64,000 nucleotides of DNA from Streptomyces violaceorubidus (GTDB taxonomy: Bacteria > Actinomycetota > Actinomycetes > Streptomycetales > Streptomycetaceae), in NCBI RefSeq assembly GCF_000717995.1, contig NZ_JODM01000001.1, positions 372,001 to 436,000 on the forward strand, read 5' to 3'. The stretch's first letter is position 1; every line of letters starts with the position of its first letter. The notes under the pieces are model-generated. The model saw only the letters and a list, made by a program, of their open reading frames with translations, did no database searches and was not told the origin of the DNA. Of this stretch, positions 17,751 to 27,553 are shown piece after piece. Made by a program: the position numbers and the translations under genes.

Positions 17751-18917
17751 TCATTCGAGTGTCGGGCTCAGCCGCTCCGGCCCGTCCTGCAACTGGTCCC
17801 GCAGCTTCTGCCGCAGCTCCAGCTCCTCGTCCGACAGCGCCCCCGGTGCCACCCGGTGCGGCACCCCGCGCACCGCCTGCCCCGGGGACACCGGCGGTTC
17901 GTAGTGCGTGGGCGCGGTGCGCAGGGTCAGGGCCGTGGTCCCGACGAGGGCGATGGTGAACGCGATCGCGGCCCGGGTGCGCAACCGTGCCCGGCGTTCG
18001 CCGCCCCTGCGTACGGTCGGCGGCTCGGCCGCCCGCAGCCGCTCGTTCGACGCCAGCTCGGCCAGCCTCCGGTGCAGCACGTGCGGGTCGGCCAGCGCGG
18101 GCAGCCGGCCGGCGACGGCCTCGCGGGCGTACAGCAGCCGGTGCGCCGCCGCCACGGTGCTCGCCTCCGTCTCCGCCGCCGTCTCGGGCAGGTCCAGGCC
18201 CACACCGTCGTACAGCACGAGCGTGCGGCGGTGTCGCGGGGGGAGCCTGAGCAGGGTGTTCAGCAGGGTGCGGTCGCCGGGGTCGGCGGGCGGCGGCTCC
18301 GGGTGCCGGTGACGCGGGCGCAGCCGCTGCCAGGGAGAGAGCGCGTACTCGTACGCCGTCGCCCGCACCCAGCCCACCGGGTCCCGGTCGCGGGCCACCT
18401 CGGGCCAGCGCTCCCAGGCGGTTTGGAAGGCCCGCTCCACCGACTCGCGCGCCTGCTCGCGCCGGCCGGTCAGCAGGAAGGTCTGCCGTACGAGGGCGGG
18501 GGCGCTGAACGCGTAGAGCGCGTCGAAGGCCTGAGCGGGCGTCAGCGCGACGGGCTCGGGCCGGGGCTCGGGGCCAGTCTCCGGCGCCGGTTCCGGTGCG
18601 GCCTCCTCTTTGTCCTCCCGTTCCCCTTCCCGTTCCCGTTCCCGTTCCTGCTCCTGCTCCCGTTCCTGCTCCCGCTCCCCTTCCCGTTCCTGCTTCGCCT
18701 GGCGTGTCGTCTCCTCCTCGGCCAGCGTCTTCAGCAGCTTCGCGTACGCCTCCCGCTTCCGGCCTCGCGGAGTCGTACGGCCGCTCTCCCACGCACGGAC
18801 CGTGCCGGGGGTGACACCCAGCCGTGTCGCGAGCTGAGTCTGTGTCAGTGCGGCGGTCTCACGCAGGCGTCGGCGTGCCTTGGGGGCTGGGAGTGGGGTT
18901 GCGGGGCGGCGTGTCAC
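17751..18917 (-). CDS. HTH (XRE) and sigma-70-like domain membrane protein
   Basis: This 388-residue protein begins with an XRE-type helix-turn-helix (LTQTQLATRLGVTPGTVRAWESG). A very charged Glu/Arg/Gln repeat (REQEREQEQERERER) and a Pro/Glu linker follow. A region resembling ECF/SigE-like sigma-70 domains comes next (AFDALYAFSAPALVRQTFLLTG and LLRLPPRHRRTLVLYDGVGLDLPETAAET), then one membrane segment near residue 315 and a short C-terminal tail. It may be a membrane-tethered regulator; normal promoter recognition by the sigma-like part is doubtful because regions 2 and 4 are degenerate. GTG at 18917 follows GAAGGGG. It diverges from the PerM-like gene. Confidence 0.75.
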   Translation of the reverse strand: MTRRPATPLPAPKARRRLRETAALTQTQLATRLGVTPGTVRAWESGRTTPRGRKREAYAKLLKTLAEEETTRQAKQEREGEREQEREQEQEREREREGEREDKEEAAPEPAPETGPEPRPEPVALTPAQAFDALYAFSAPALVRQTFLLTGRREQARESVERAFQTAWERWPEVARDRDPVGWVRATAYEYALSPWQRLRPRHRHPEPPPADPGDRTLLNTLLRLPPRHRRTLVLYDGVGLDLPETAAETEASTVAAAHRLLYAREAVAGRLPALADPHVLHRRLAELASNERLRAAEPPTVRRGGERRARLRTRAAIAFTIALVGTTALTLRTAPTHYEPPVSPGQAVRGVPHRVAPGALSDEELELRQKLRDQLQDGPERLSPTLE

Positions 18918-19013
18918 GAGGCACCCCTTCGTACGAAAAAGTACATAAACATATATTGAGCGACACAACGGGGCTTCGCCCGTTACGCCGGGAAAGCGCG
19001 TGTCGTTGGGAGC
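18918..19013. promoter_or_regulatory. AT-rich divergent promoter region
   Basis: A stretch at 18931-18962 (GTACGAAAAAGTACATAAAC and onward) is far more AT-rich than its surroundings and contains the short inverted pair GTAC-gaaaaa-GTAC. It lies between divergent genes and very probably contains the promoter of the HTH gene. Confidence 0.5.
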
Positions 19014-20666
19014 ATGGCGGGCGTGATCCAGACGACCGCTCGCCCCTCCCCGCTCTCCCTGCTGCGCGCCAGGTGGCGGGACCGGTCGCCCGGGCTGGCC
19101 GCCGGCCTGCTGGGCGGCGTGGTCGCCGCGGTGCTGGGGCTGGCGGCGTGCGCCGCACTTGTGACGCTGCTGTGGATCAGTTCGCCCTACCCCGACAGCG
19201 GACCCGGGGGTGCCCTCCACGTCGCCGCCGCGCTGTGGGTGCTGGCGCACGGGGCCGAACTGGTGCGTGCCGACACGCTCTCCGGAACGCCCGCGCCCGT
19301 CGGCGTCACCCCGCTGCTCTTCCTCCTCCTGCCGGTGTGGCTGCTGCACCGCGCCGCCCGGGACGCCACGGACCCCGGGGACGGTGTGGGCGTGGCCGTG
19401 GGCTCGGCTCCCAAGGCGGGGGCCGGGGTGCGCCCCGCGTGGCTGGCGGCCGCCCCGGACGCCGGGCCGCCGCCCGTCTCCGCGCGCGTGGCCTGGACGG
19501 GGGTCGTCCTCGGCTACCTCGCCGTCGCCGGGCCCGTCGTCCTGTACGCGCAGGGCGGCGCGCTGCGGCCCTCCGTGTGGTGGGCGGCGGTGTGCCTGCC
19601 GCTGGTCGCCATGGGAGCGGCGGGCGCCGGTGTGTGGACGGCGTTCGGCCGGCCGGGCGGGCCCGTGGGACGGGCGCTGCGGGTGCTGCCGCGGAAGCTG
19701 CGGGAGCTGATGGTGGAGCCGGACGCGCGCCTGGGCGCCGCGACGCGCGCCGCGGGCGCCGGTGCGGCGGTGCTCGTCGGAGGCGGCGCGCTGCTGCTCG
19801 CGGTGTCGCTCGTCTGGCACTGGGCCGCCGCGGGGGAGGCGTTCCTGCGGCTGACGGAGGGGTGGTCGGGGCGGTTCGCCGTACTGCTGCTGTGTCTGAC
19901 GCTGGTGCCGAACGCGGCGGTGTGGGCGGCGGTGTACGCCCTCGGTCCCGGCTTCGTGCTCGGGGCCGGGCACGTCGTGGCGCCCACCGCCTCCGCTCCC
20001 GCGGCGCTGCTGCCGCCGTTCCCGCTGCTGGCGGCGGTACCGGACGCCGGACCGGGTACGCCGCTGCACTGGGCGGCCGGGGCGGTGCCGTTGGCGGCGG
20101 GGGCGGTGGTGGGGTGGTTCACCGCGCGGGCGGCCACCGCGGGTGAGCCGGGTGATCTTGGTGAGCGGGGGGCCGGTACGGCCGCCGGGGCGTGGTCGTG
20201 GCGGCGGACCGCCGCCGCCGCGGTCGTGGCCGCCGTGCTGTGCGCGGTCCTCGTCGCCCTGCTGGCCGCGTTCGCCGGTGGCCCGCTCGGGAGTGCCGCG
20301 CTCGCCAGGTTCGGGCCGGTGTGGTGGCAGGCCGGGGGAGCGACGCTGGCGTGGATCGCGGTGGTGGCGGTCCCGGTGGCCGTGGTGGCGCGGGCATGGC
20401 GGGGGCGGAGCGCCGCCGCGCGGGAGGCGGTGGGAGAGGCGGCGGCCGGGGCCGACGAGGTGTCCGGCGGAGGGGGACGCCGGCGCCGGTGGGTGCGGGT
20501 CCCGGTGCCGTCCGTGGGGCGGTGGCGGAGGCGGGAGGCGCGGGGTGCGAAGGACGGGGCGGGGGCGGATGGGGACGCGGACGCGGTGCCGTTCGGGCTG
20601 TACGACGACGGTGGGGGCGCGTATGACCTTCTGCCGGCCGACGGGCCCGGGGAGTCGCCTCGGTGA
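19014..20666 (+). CDS. DUF6350 / cell division protein PerM-like membrane protein
   Basis: This 550-residue integral membrane protein has many hydrophobic segments (for example [20 protein letters not shown] near the N-terminus) separated by short loops, and a charged cytoplasmic tail of about 90 residues rich in Arg, Gly and Asp. It resembles actinobacterial DUF6350 proteins, annotated by homology to mycobacterial PerM, a factor linked to division and stress. ATG at 19014 is preceded by GGGAG. No catalytic motif is seen. The family assignment is by pattern and neighbourhood. Confidence 0.75.
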   Translation: MAGVIQTTARPSPLSLLRARWRDRSPGLAAGLLGGVVAAVLGLAACAALVTLLWISSPYPDSGPGGALHVAAALWVLAHGAELVRADTLSGTPAPVGVTPLLFLLLPVWLLHRAARDATDPGDGVGVAVGSAPKAGAGVRPAWLAAAPDAGPPPVSARVAWTGVVLGYLAVAGPVVLYAQGGALRPSVWWAAVCLPLVAMGAAGAGVWTAFGRPGGPVGRALRVLPRKLRELMVEPDARLGAATRAAGAGAAVLVGGGALLLAVSLVWHWAAAGEAFLRLTEGWSGRFAVLLLCLTLVPNAAVWAAVYALGPGFVLGAGHVVAPTASAPAALLPPFPLLAAVPDAGPGTPLHWAAGAVPLAAGAVVGWFTARAATAGEPGDLGERGAGTAAGAWSWRRTAAAAVVAAVLCAVLVALLAAFAGGPLGSAALARFGPVWWQAGGATLAWIAVVAVPVAVVARAWRGRSAAAREAVGEAAAGADEVSGGGGRRRRWVRVPVPSVGRWRRREARGAKDGAGADGDADAVPFGLYDDGGGAYDLLPADGPGESPR

Positions 20667-20744
20667 CGGAGAGGCCGGTCTCCCCCGGAGAGGGCACCCT
20701 CCACGGGCTGTGGTGTGCGCGTCCGGCGCCAGGAAAAGGGGAGG

Positions 20745-21530
20745 TCAGTCCGCCGAGCCCAGCAGCGGGCGCAGTTGCTCCGGCAGGTGGCGCTCGCAGG
20801 ACTGCTGCCCCGCGCGGGTCAGGGCGTCCTCGCGGCAGGTGTAGTAGTCGCTGTAGATCAGCTGGACGCCGAAGGACGCGGCGACCAGGAGGATGGCTAG
20901 CGACGACGTGACCAGGCCGCTGATCGCGGCGGTGCGCTGCGGGCGGCCCGTCTGCTCCGGGGGCGGCGCCGGGGTGTCCGGGTCGGAGGCGGCCCGGGGC
21001 TTGGCGCGCAGCGAGCTGATGCCCCAGTACAGGGCCAGGGCGCCGAGCAGCAGGGCCACGTACGGCCAGGTGAAGAGGGCGAAGAAGAGGGCCCACATGC
21101 CGCTCAGCAGGGCGTAGCGGGCACGTCGCTGGGCGGGATCCGTCGGGTCCCAGCGCGGGCCCGGGCCGCCGCTCGGGCCCTCGGGGCCGCCCGCACCGCC
21201 GGGCCGCTCGCCGAAGCCGCCGGGGGACCGGCCGGGCTGCCGGTCGCTCCACCGGCCGCCCCACGGGGAGCGCCCGCCCTCGCCCTCGCCCTGGGAGTCG
21301 CCGTCGCCCGACGGGTGCCGCGGCTGCCAGGGGCGGTCCGGCGTGCCCTCCGGGGGCGGCGCGAAGGGGTTGTCCTGGTCGGTGGAGCCGTCCTGCCCGC
21401 CGCTGTTCCTCCGGTCCGAGGGGGTGTCGGGCGGTGACGAGGGGCGCTCACGCAGCAACACGCTGCTGCGCTCCCCTGGCTGCGCCGACTGCTGGGGGAG
21501 CGTGAGCAGTCGCAGGCTGCGGTCCGGCAT
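20745..21530 (-). CDS. integral membrane protein with disordered N-terminus
   Basis: The 261-residue product has about 110 residues of Gly/Pro/Arg/Ser-rich sequence followed by two hydrophobic hairpins ([30 protein letters not shown] and later [23 protein letters not shown]). It ends in a short C-terminal domain with two cysteines ([18 protein letters not shown]). The ATG at 21530 has a weak ribosome-binding site. An in-frame GTG about 20 codons later has GGGGAG nine bases upstream and could be the real start. The function is unknown. It diverges from purN. Confidence 0.7.
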   Translation of the reverse strand: MPDRSLRLLTLPQQSAQPGERSSVLLRERPSSPPDTPSDRRNSGGQDGSTDQDNPFAPPPEGTPDRPWQPRHPSGDGDSQGEGEGGRSPWGGRWSDRQPGRSPGGFGERPGGAGGPEGPSGGPGPRWDPTDPAQRRARYALLSGMWALFFALFTWPYVALLLGALALYWGISSLRAKPRAASDPDTPAPPPEQTGRPQRTAAISGLVTSSLAILLVAASFGVQLIYSDYYTCREDALTRAGQQSCERHLPEQLRPLLGSAD

Positions 21531-21721
21531 CAACTGAGCGTCTTCCCCTTGGCGACGGTGAACGGGCGGCTGGTGGAACCGTGAGCCGGTGGGACGGGCG
21601 AACGGTCCGTACGTCTGGTGAACGCCCGACGCACAGGCCGCGTTCCCGCCCCGGCTCCACGCAGACGCTACCTTCCGGCCACGCCCCCGTCCCGAGGGGG
21701 CCGTCCGGTGTGCCGGTATCG

Positions 21722-21749
21722 TTGCTGACGGTCGGCCGCTTCGTAGACT
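21722..21749 (+). promoter_or_regulatory. candidate purN-purH promoter
   Basis: TTGCTG (21722-21727) and TAGACT (21744-21749) are separated by 16 bases. The second matches the TAGRAT-type -10 of the principal Streptomyces sigma factor. Transcription would start about 65 bases before purN. Confidence 0.45.
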
Positions 21750-21822
21750 TCCCCGTATCCCGGGGCGCGAAGCATTCGTACGACCGTACAAACAGATCCG
21801 CTTCTCCGAGAAAGGCCCCACC

Positions 21823-22470
21823 GTGGCCGCCAAGCCCGTGGACCGGCGAGCCAAGCGCCTCGTCGTGCTGGTCTCCGGATCCGGCACCAACCTCCAGGCA
21901 CTCCTCGACGAGATCGCCGCCACCGGCGCCGACGCCTACGGCGCCGAGATCGTCGCCGTCGGCGCCGACCGCGACGGCATCGAGGGGCTCGCCCGCGCCG
22001 AGCGTGCCGGGGTGGCGACCTTCGTCCGCAAGGTCGGGGACTACGGGACCCGCGAGGAGTGGGACGCGGCGCTCGCCGAGGCCGTCGCGGCCCACGAGCC
22101 GGACCTCGTGGTCTCGGCCGGGTTCATGAAGATCGTGGGGAAGGAGTTCCTCGCGCGGTTCGGCGGGCGGTTCGTCAACACCCACCCCGCCCTCCTCCCC
22201 AGCTTCCCGGGGGCCCACGGGGTGCGGGACGCGCTCGCGTACGGCGCCAGGGTCACCGGCTGCACCGTCCACTTCGTCGACGACGGCGTCGACACCGGGC
22301 CGATCATCGCGCAGGGCGTGGTGGAGGTCCGGGACGAGGACTACGAAGACGAAGGTGCCGCTCTGCACGAGCGCATCAAGGAAGTCGAGCGAAGGCTGCT
22401 CGTCGATGTCGTGGGGCGGCTCGCCCGCAACGGCTATCGCATTGAGGGACGAAAGGTAGTTATCCAGTGA
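21823..22470 (+). CDS. purN: phosphoribosylglycinamide formyltransferase
   Basis: This 215-residue enzyme transfers a formyl group from 10-formyl-tetrahydrofolate to GAR in purine synthesis. The phosphate-binding loop is [10 protein letters not shown]. The catalytic Asn-His pair is in [15 protein letters not shown], and the catalytic Asp lies in [17 protein letters not shown]. The GTG start at 21823 follows GAGAAAGG. The stop overlaps the purH start by four bases, so the two are translationally coupled. Confidence 0.96.
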   Translation: MAAKPVDRRAKRLVVLVSGSGTNLQALLDEIAATGADAYGAEIVAVGADRDGIEGLARAERAGVATFVRKVGDYGTREEWDAALAEAVAAHEPDLVVSAGFMKIVGKEFLARFGGRFVNTHPALLPSFPGAHGVRDALAYGARVTGCTVHFVDDGVDTGPIIAQGVVEVRDEDYEDEGAALHERIKEVERRLLVDVVGRLARNGYRIEGRKVVIQ

Positions 22471-24059
22471 CCGCCACCGCCACCGCCACCGCCACCGCCA
22501 CCGCCGGGAGCGACAAGCGGGCCATCCGCCGCGCACTCGTCAGCGTCTACGACAAGACCGGGCTCGAAGAGCTCGCGCGCGGGCTGCACGAGGCCGGCGT
22601 CGAGCTGGTCTCCACCGGGTCGACCGCCGGGCGGATCGCCGCCGCCGGTGTCCCCGTCACCAAGGTCGAGGAGCTGACCGGCTTCCCCGAGTGCCTGGAC
22701 GGCCGGGTCAAGACCCTGCACCCCAAGGTGCACGCCGGCATCCTCGCCGACCTGCGCCTGGACAGCCACCGGCAGCAGCTCGACGAGCTGGGCGTGGCCC
22801 CGTTCGACCTGGTCGTGGTGAACCTCTACCCGTTCCGCGAGACGGTTGCCTCGGGCGCCACGGCCGACGAGTGCGTCGAGCAGATCGACATCGGCGGCCC
22901 CTCCATGGTGCGCGCGGCCGCCAAGAACCACCCCTCCGTCGCGGTCGTCACCAGCCCGTCCCGGTACGCCGACGTGCTCTCCGCGGTCAAGGACGGCGGC
23001 TTCGACCTGGCCGCCCGCAAGCGCCTGGCCGCCGAGGCCTTCCGGCACACCGCGGAGTACGACATCGCCGTGTCCTCCTGGTTCGCCTCGTCCTACGCGC
23101 CCGCCGACGACTCGGCGTTCCCGGAGTACCTCGCCACCAGCCTGGAGCGCGCGCACACCCTGCGCTACGGCGAGAACCCGCACCAGCCCGCCGCCCTCTA
23201 CACCGCCGGCACGGGGGGCCTGGCCGCGGCCGAGCAGCTGCACGGCAAGGAGATGTCGTTCAACAACTACACGGACACGGACGCCGCCCGCCGTGCCGCG
23301 TACGACCACGCCGAGCCCTGTGTCGCGATCATCAAGCACGCCAACCCGTGCGGCATCGCGGTCGGCGCGGACGTCGCCGAGGCGCACCGCAAGGCGCACG
23401 CCTGCGACCCGCTGTCCGCGTACGGCGGCGTGATCGCGGTCAACCGCCCGGTCTCCAAGGAGATGGCCGAGCAGGTCGCCGAGATCTTCACCGAGGTCAT
23501 CGTCGCGCCGGACTACGAGGACGGCGCCCTCGAAGCCCTCACCAAGAAGAAGAACATCCGCGTCCTGCGCTGCCCCGACGGCCCGGCGCACCCCGTCGAC
23601 GTCAAGCCCATCGACGGCGGCGCCCTCCTCCAGGTCACCGACCGGCTCCAGGCCGAGGGCGATGCTCCCGCCACCTGGACCCTGGCCGCCGGTGAGGCCC
23701 TGTCCGAGGCGGAGCTGGCCGAGCTGGCCTTCGCCTGGAAGGCCTGCCGGGCCGTCAAGTCCAACGCCATCCTGCTCGCCAAGGACGGCGCCTCGGTCGG
23801 CGTCGGCATGGGCCAGGTCAACCGCGTCGACTCCGCGAAGCTCGCGGTGGAGCGGGCGGGCGCCGAGCGTGCGCAGGGGGCGTACGCCGCCTCCGACGCG
23901 TTCTTCCCCTTCCCGGACGGCCTGGAGATCCTCACCGCGGCCGGTGTGAAGGCCGTGGTCCAGCCCGGCGGCTCGGTCCGCGACGAGCAGGTCGTCGAGG
24001 CGGCCGAGAAGGCCGGCGTGACGATGTACTTCACGGGGACGCGGCACTTCTTCCACTGA
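22467..24059 (+). CDS. purH: AICAR formyltransferase / IMP cyclohydrolase
   Basis: This 530-residue bifunctional enzyme carries out the last two steps of IMP synthesis. The N-terminal IMP cyclohydrolase ([38 protein letters not shown]) is followed by the AICAR transformylase with the Lys-His pair in [10 protein letters not shown]. The start is GTG overlapping the purN stop. The first dozen codons are an odd Thr-Ala repeat encoded by six tandem ACCGCC hexamers, not part of the conserved fold. A terminator follows. Confidence 0.96.
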   Translation: MTATATATATATAGSDKRAIRRALVSVYDKTGLEELARGLHEAGVELVSTGSTAGRIAAAGVPVTKVEELTGFPECLDGRVKTLHPKVHAGILADLRLDSHRQQLDELGVAPFDLVVVNLYPFRETVASGATADECVEQIDIGGPSMVRAAAKNHPSVAVVTSPSRYADVLSAVKDGGFDLAARKRLAAEAFRHTAEYDIAVSSWFASSYAPADDSAFPEYLATSLERAHTLRYGENPHQPAALYTAGTGGLAAAEQLHGKEMSFNNYTDTDAARRAAYDHAEPCVAIIKHANPCGIAVGADVAEAHRKAHACDPLSAYGGVIAVNRPVSKEMAEQVAEIFTEVIVAPDYEDGALEALTKKKNIRVLRCPDGPAHPVDVKPIDGGALLQVTDRLQAEGDAPATWTLAAGEALSEAELAELAFAWKACRAVKSNAILLAKDGASVGVGMGQVNRVDSAKLAVERAGAERAQGAYAASDAFFPFPDGLEILTAAGVKAVVQPGGSVRDEQVVEAAEKAGVTMYFTGTRHFFH

Positions 24060-24110
24060 CGTCCGGTTCCCCGTCCACTGATCCGGCTCCCCTGACGTCC
24101 GGACCGTGAA

Positions 24111-24156
24111 ACGGCGGCCCCCGGTCCCCTCCGCGGAGGGAACCGGGGGCCGCCGT
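24111..24156. terminator. terminator after purH
   Basis: ACGGCGGCCCCCGGT (24111-24125) pairs exactly with 24142-24156, and the enclosed CCCTCCGCGGAGGG is itself palindromic, giving a very long stem. It lies between converging genes and can serve both. Confidence 0.88.
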
Positions 24157-24176
24157 CGTGGTGGCCGGTGAGCGGA

Positions 24177-24647
24177 TCAGCAGGGGCGCAGCGACCAGAT
24201 CGGGTCCCAGGTCGCGGTGCCCGCCTGGTAGGCCGTCGACGTCCAGCGGACGCTGCCGTCCCTGTTGAAGAACTTGGCGACCGTGCCCCGCGTCTGGTTG
24301 TTGGTGAACGGGCCGTCGCCGGTCCAGTTGGTCAGGTTCCACGTCTGGCACTTGTAGAAGTCGAACTTCGTGCCGTTGACGACCATGCACAGGTGGCCGT
24401 AGTCGCAGGCCAGGTCCTGGGCGCCCCTGGTCACGGGCGCGTCCGTCACGGTCAGCCCCTCGTACTCGACCGCGTCGGCGGTCACGCGCAGGGGCTTCGG
24501 GGTGTCGGCCAGCACATGGCCGGCCTTCTGCTGGAGTCCGGTCACCCGGGTGCCGCCCGGGCTGTCGGCGGCGGTCGCCGCGACCGTGGACCCGGCGGCC
24601 AGGGCCGTGGCCGCGAGGAGGAGTACTGCGGGCTTGACGATCTTCAT
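24177..24647 (-). CDS. small secreted protein, peptidase inhibitor I36-like
   Basis: This 156-residue protein has a clear Sec signal peptide (MKIVKPAVLLLAATALAAGSTVAATA, cleaved near residue 27). The mature C-terminal half has a compact Cys- and aromatic-rich domain (CDYGHLCMVVNG, FDFYKCQTWNL, IWSLRPC) resembling the gamma-crystallin-like fold of Streptomyces peptidase inhibitor family I36. ATG follows GGGGGAAAG. Four cysteines could form two disulfides. The inhibitor role is inferred, not shown. Confidence 0.7.
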   Translation of the reverse strand: MKIVKPAVLLLAATALAAGSTVAATAADSPGGTRVTGLQQKAGHVLADTPKPLRVTADAVEYEGLTVTDAPVTRGAQDLACDYGHLCMVVNGTKFDFYKCQTWNLTNWTGDGPFTNNQTRGTVAKFFNRDGSVRWTSTAYQAGTATWDPIWSLRPC

Positions 24648-24771
24648 GGTCTTTCCCCCGTGAACGTCGTGTCCTACCGGTCGTGGTGGTCGGACCGGTA
24701 CAGCCGCCGAGGCGGTGTGCTCACACCGTGCCGCCGAACGCCCGCCGTGCGGTACCTCGCAACTCCCAGGG

Positions 24772-26658
24772 TCACGTCCCGCCCCGGGGCGTGTACTCCT
24801 TGAGGTGGTGAGCGACGCGGTCGGCGTAGTCGCGGTACTTCGGGGGAACCCCGCCCGCGTCGTTCACCTTCCGGTACGACGTCCGGTAGGCGACGGCGAC
24901 CAGCACGCTGCGGTCGCCCGGCAGGCCGGCGTCGAGGCGGGGCGTGATCCAGCACAGGTAGCGGCCCATCGCCGGAACGGACTCGGCGGGCGGGAACGGC
25001 GGTCGGGGCACGGTCTCGCCCGGCGTGCCGTCCTCGTTCATCCACCAGCGCAGCACGCTCGGGGTCCAACGGGCGATGCCGTACTCGTCCTTGGCCGGGT
25101 CGGCGAGGTCCGGGTCGAAGTCGCTCTCCACCTTCAGCATGGCGGCGATCAGGGCCGCGCTGACCTCCTGGTGCCCGCAGTCGTGCGCCGTCTCCACGAT
25201 CAGCAGGCGGTAGGCGGGCGGCACGTCCCGGTCGGTGCGCAGTTCGGCCGCGCCGTAGGAGGCGGCGGCGACACCCGCGGTGCCGCCGGGGCCCGGGCCC
25301 GCGACGGGGTCCCGGCCGTCGCCGGCCCAGTGGGCGACGCCGTAACCGAGCGCGGCGAGCAGGACCAGGCCCGCGGTCGCGGCGGCCAGGACCCTGCGCC
25401 GGGGGCGTGCGCGGGCCCGGAGCGAGAACCTCGCCGGGCCGCTCGCGCCCTCCGTCGCGCCCGTCACCCGGCGCAGCAGGGCGTCGGTGCCGATCCGGTC
25501 GGCGTGCGTACGGGTCAGGCACGCCCGCACGATCTCCCCCCACGCCGGTGGCAGTTCGGGGGACAGGCGCAGCTCGTGGGTGCCGCGGGCGTAGGCGACG
25601 GCGGCGTCGCGGCGGGCCGTCGGGGTGCCGCCGGGCAGCGGGAAGGAACCCGTGAGCACCAGGTGGGCCAGGACGCCGAAGGCCCACACGTCGGCGGAGG
25701 GGCGGATCCGGCGGCCCCGTTCGCCGATCTCGGACCACAGCAGCTCGGGCGGGGTGTAGTCGGGGGTGGAGAAGGCGGGCGTGTACGCGTGGGTGCCCTC
25801 CAGCTCGGCGGCCATGTTGAAGTCGGCGAGCCGCACCGAACCGTCCGCCATCAGCAGCACGTTGGCCGGTTTCAGGTCGCCGTGCACCCAGCCCGCGCGG
25901 TGCAACTGCTGCAACCCCTCGCAGACCTGCGCGAGCAGCGCGGGCCCGGTCCGCGGTCGGGGCGCGGCGGCGAGCAGGGCGGAAAGGGAACCCCGGGCCC
26001 GCTCCAGGACGAGGACGGTGGCGCCGTCGAGCCGGGGGTGGGCGGGGTCGTCGACGGTGAGGGTCTCGTACATCCGGATCAGCCGGGGCCGCCGCAGCCG
26101 GCGCAGCAACTCGACCTCACGCTCCACCAGATCCCGCAGGTGGGACAGCTGCCGCGGGGTGCCGGTGCCGGTGGGCAGGAATTTCAGGGCGACGGTCTCG
26201 GGGAAGTCCCGGACCGGCCCGCCCGCGCCGGGTCGGCTCGCGCGGCGCCCCGCGCTGTCCCCGCCCGTGTGGTCCGGGCCGCCCGTGTGGTCCGGGCCGT
26301 CCGTGTGGTCCGGGCCGTCCGTGTGGTCCGGGCCGTCCGTGTCGTCCCGGCCCGAGTGGGCCGTGCCGGTGGGAGCGCGGCTCGGGTCGCGCGTGCCGGT
26401 GCCGTGAGCGGGGTCGGTGATGCCCCGGCCGGTGCCGTCCCGGCCGGCGCCGACGGTCTCGGCCCCGCTGGGCCGGCTCGGATCGTGCCCCGGGCCGTCC
26501 CCGGCCGGCCGCGGTGGGGAGGCCTCCGGGGCCTCGTCCTCGCGGGTGCGCCGTGCCGCGTACACGCTGCCGAAGGCGCCGGTCGCAAGGGGCTCGCGCA
26601 CCTCCCAGGCGCCCACCCGGTACCCCCTGGGCACCGGGACGGCGTACGGCTCGGTCAT
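24772..26658 (-). CDS. membrane Ser/Thr protein kinase fused to a lytic-transglycosylase-like ectodomain
   Basis: In this 628-residue protein the kinase spans about residues 15-395. It has a glycine loop GAFGSV (27-32) and the ATP lysine in VALK (K159). The catalytic loop is HGDLKPAN (D261), with Gly in place of the usual Arg; the metal motif is DFN (D279) instead of DFG, and PPE stands for APE. About 110 residues of low-complexity sequence with PDHTDG repeats are inserted between the glycine loop and K159. One membrane segment follows (422-441). The outer domain ([17 protein letters not shown], likely catalytic E511) resembles soluble lytic transglycosylases. The ATG overlaps the FHA gene's stop (ATGA). 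It probably senses or modifies peptidoglycan. Confidence 0.82.
   Translation of the reverse strand: MTEPYAVPVPRGYRVGAWEVREPLATGAFGSVYAARRTREDEAPEASPPRPAGDGPGHDPSRPSGAETVGAGRDGTGRGITDPAHGTGTRDPSRAPTGTAHSGRDDTDGPDHTDGPDHTDGPDHTGGPDHTGGDSAGRRASRPGAGGPVRDFPETVALKFLPTGTGTPRQLSHLRDLVEREVELLRRLRRPRLIRMYETLTVDDPAHPRLDGATVLVLERARGSLSALLAAAPRPRTGPALLAQVCEGLQQLHRAGWVHGDLKPANVLLMADGSVRLADFNMAAELEGTHAYTPAFSTPDYTPPELLWSEIGERGRRIRPSADVWAFGVLAHLVLTGSFPLPGGTPTARRDAAVAYARGTHELRLSPELPPAWGEIVRACLTRTHADRIGTDALLRRVTGATEGASGPARFSLRARARPRRRVLAAATAGLVLLAALGYGVAHWAGDGRDPVAGPGPGGTAGVAAASYGAAELRTDRDVPPAYRLLIVETAHDCGHQEVSAALIAAMLKVESDFDPDLADPAKDEYGIARWTPSVLRWWMNEDGTPGETVPRPPFPPAESVPAMGRYLCWITPRLDAGLPGDRSVLVAVAYRTSYRKVNDAGGVPPKYRDYADRVAHHLKEYTPRGGT
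26266..26337. repeat. 18-bp tandem repeat within the kinase gene
   Basis: Four consecutive copies of an 18-base unit (CGTGTGGTCCGGGCCGTC on the plus strand) keep the frame and encode PDHTDG repeats in the kinase insertion. Copies differ by one base. Confidence 0.88.
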
Positions 26659-27401
26659 CGCAGCGCCCGTCCGGACGGTGCCGCGAGGACCACCAGGTCG
26701 TCCTCGCGGACCAGGTCGAAGCGGAGCGCCAGCGAGACCAGCGACTCCTTCTTGCCGTTCAGCCGCGGGCCCGGCTCGGCGGTCTCCGGGCCCGGCTTCA
26801 GCCGCAGCTTCACGGCGAGGTAGTCGATGTTCCACTGCACCGACGTACGCGAGGCGGCCGGCCAGGCCGGGCGGAGCCGCTCGACGACCTGGTCCGTGGT
26901 GGGCAGCGGCGCGTGCGGCGCCCCGCGCAGCCTGGGCTCGCACAGCGCGGCCAGCACCGCGAAGTACCGCTTGGTGCGGTCGACGGAGAAGGCCGGGGCG
27001 GTCGGCTCGCCGTCGGTGCCGTCCTCCTCGCGCAGGTAGTCGTGGCGCGGGGCCCACACCTCGACCGGCAGCAGGTCGCCGGCGGCGGGCAGCACGATCC
27101 GCGAGAACTCGAACGGCACCGGCGCGTCGAGGCGGCCCGGCGCCACCTTGATGTGCTCGCCCGCGCCCTCCGGGTTCTCCACCACGTAGGTCTGGTGGGC
27201 GGAGAGGTTGCTCAGGGTCCAGAAGGTGCCGTGCGCCGCGATCTCACCGGCTCTGCGGGACACCCCGTCGTGACCGATCCGCAGTCCGCCCTCGGGCACG
27301 GACCGCCCGAAGGCGAGCCGTTCGCCGGGCGCGAGCCGGTACTGGGTGCGGGCGGGTCCGTCCTCCGTGGTCGGCGGAGGTACCACGATGATGCTGTACA
27401 A
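26655..27401 (-). CDS. FHA domain-containing protein
   Basis: This 248-residue cytoplasmic protein has an N-terminal forkhead-associated fold (LAFGRSVPEGGLRIGHDGVSRRAGEI ... TFWTLSNLSAHQTYV) that would bind phosphothreonine. A C-terminal winged-helix-like part (TKRYFAVLAALCEPRLRG ... TSVQWNIDYLAVKLRL) follows. The gene starts with TTG at 27401 after GGGGAG, and its stop overlaps the kinase start by four bases. Coupling to the kinase suggests that the FHA protein reads the kinase's own phosphorylation. Confidence 0.85.
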   Translation of the reverse strand: MYSIIVVPPPTTEDGPARTQYRLAPGERLAFGRSVPEGGLRIGHDGVSRRAGEIAAHGTFWTLSNLSAHQTYVVENPEGAGEHIKVAPGRLDAPVPFEFSRIVLPAAGDLLPVEVWAPRHDYLREEDGTDGEPTAPAFSVDRTKRYFAVLAALCEPRLRGAPHAPLPTTDQVVERLRPAWPAASRTSVQWNIDYLAVKLRLKPGPETAEPGPRLNGKKESLVSLALRFDLVREDDLVVLAAPSGRALR

Positions 27402-27553
27402 GGTGCGTCTCCCCGTGCCTGACGGCTACCCACGCCAGACTAGGGCGACGCACCGGGGCCGTGCCCCCCTCGTACGGGTGAGACACGGCCCCTGACGGTG
27501 ATTGGCGCGAACTGTTCAGTCGCCGGTACGCGCTTTGGCACTCGCTCCGGTAC

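Noticed and set aside
17751..18917. Calling this gene a true ECF sigma factor
   Set aside because: The N-terminal HTH is XRE-type, a membrane helix is present, and the sigma regions are degenerate.
21531..21822. ZTP riboswitch before purN
   Set aside because: The conserved CGCCTGGGC strand is absent, in contrast to the glyA leader.
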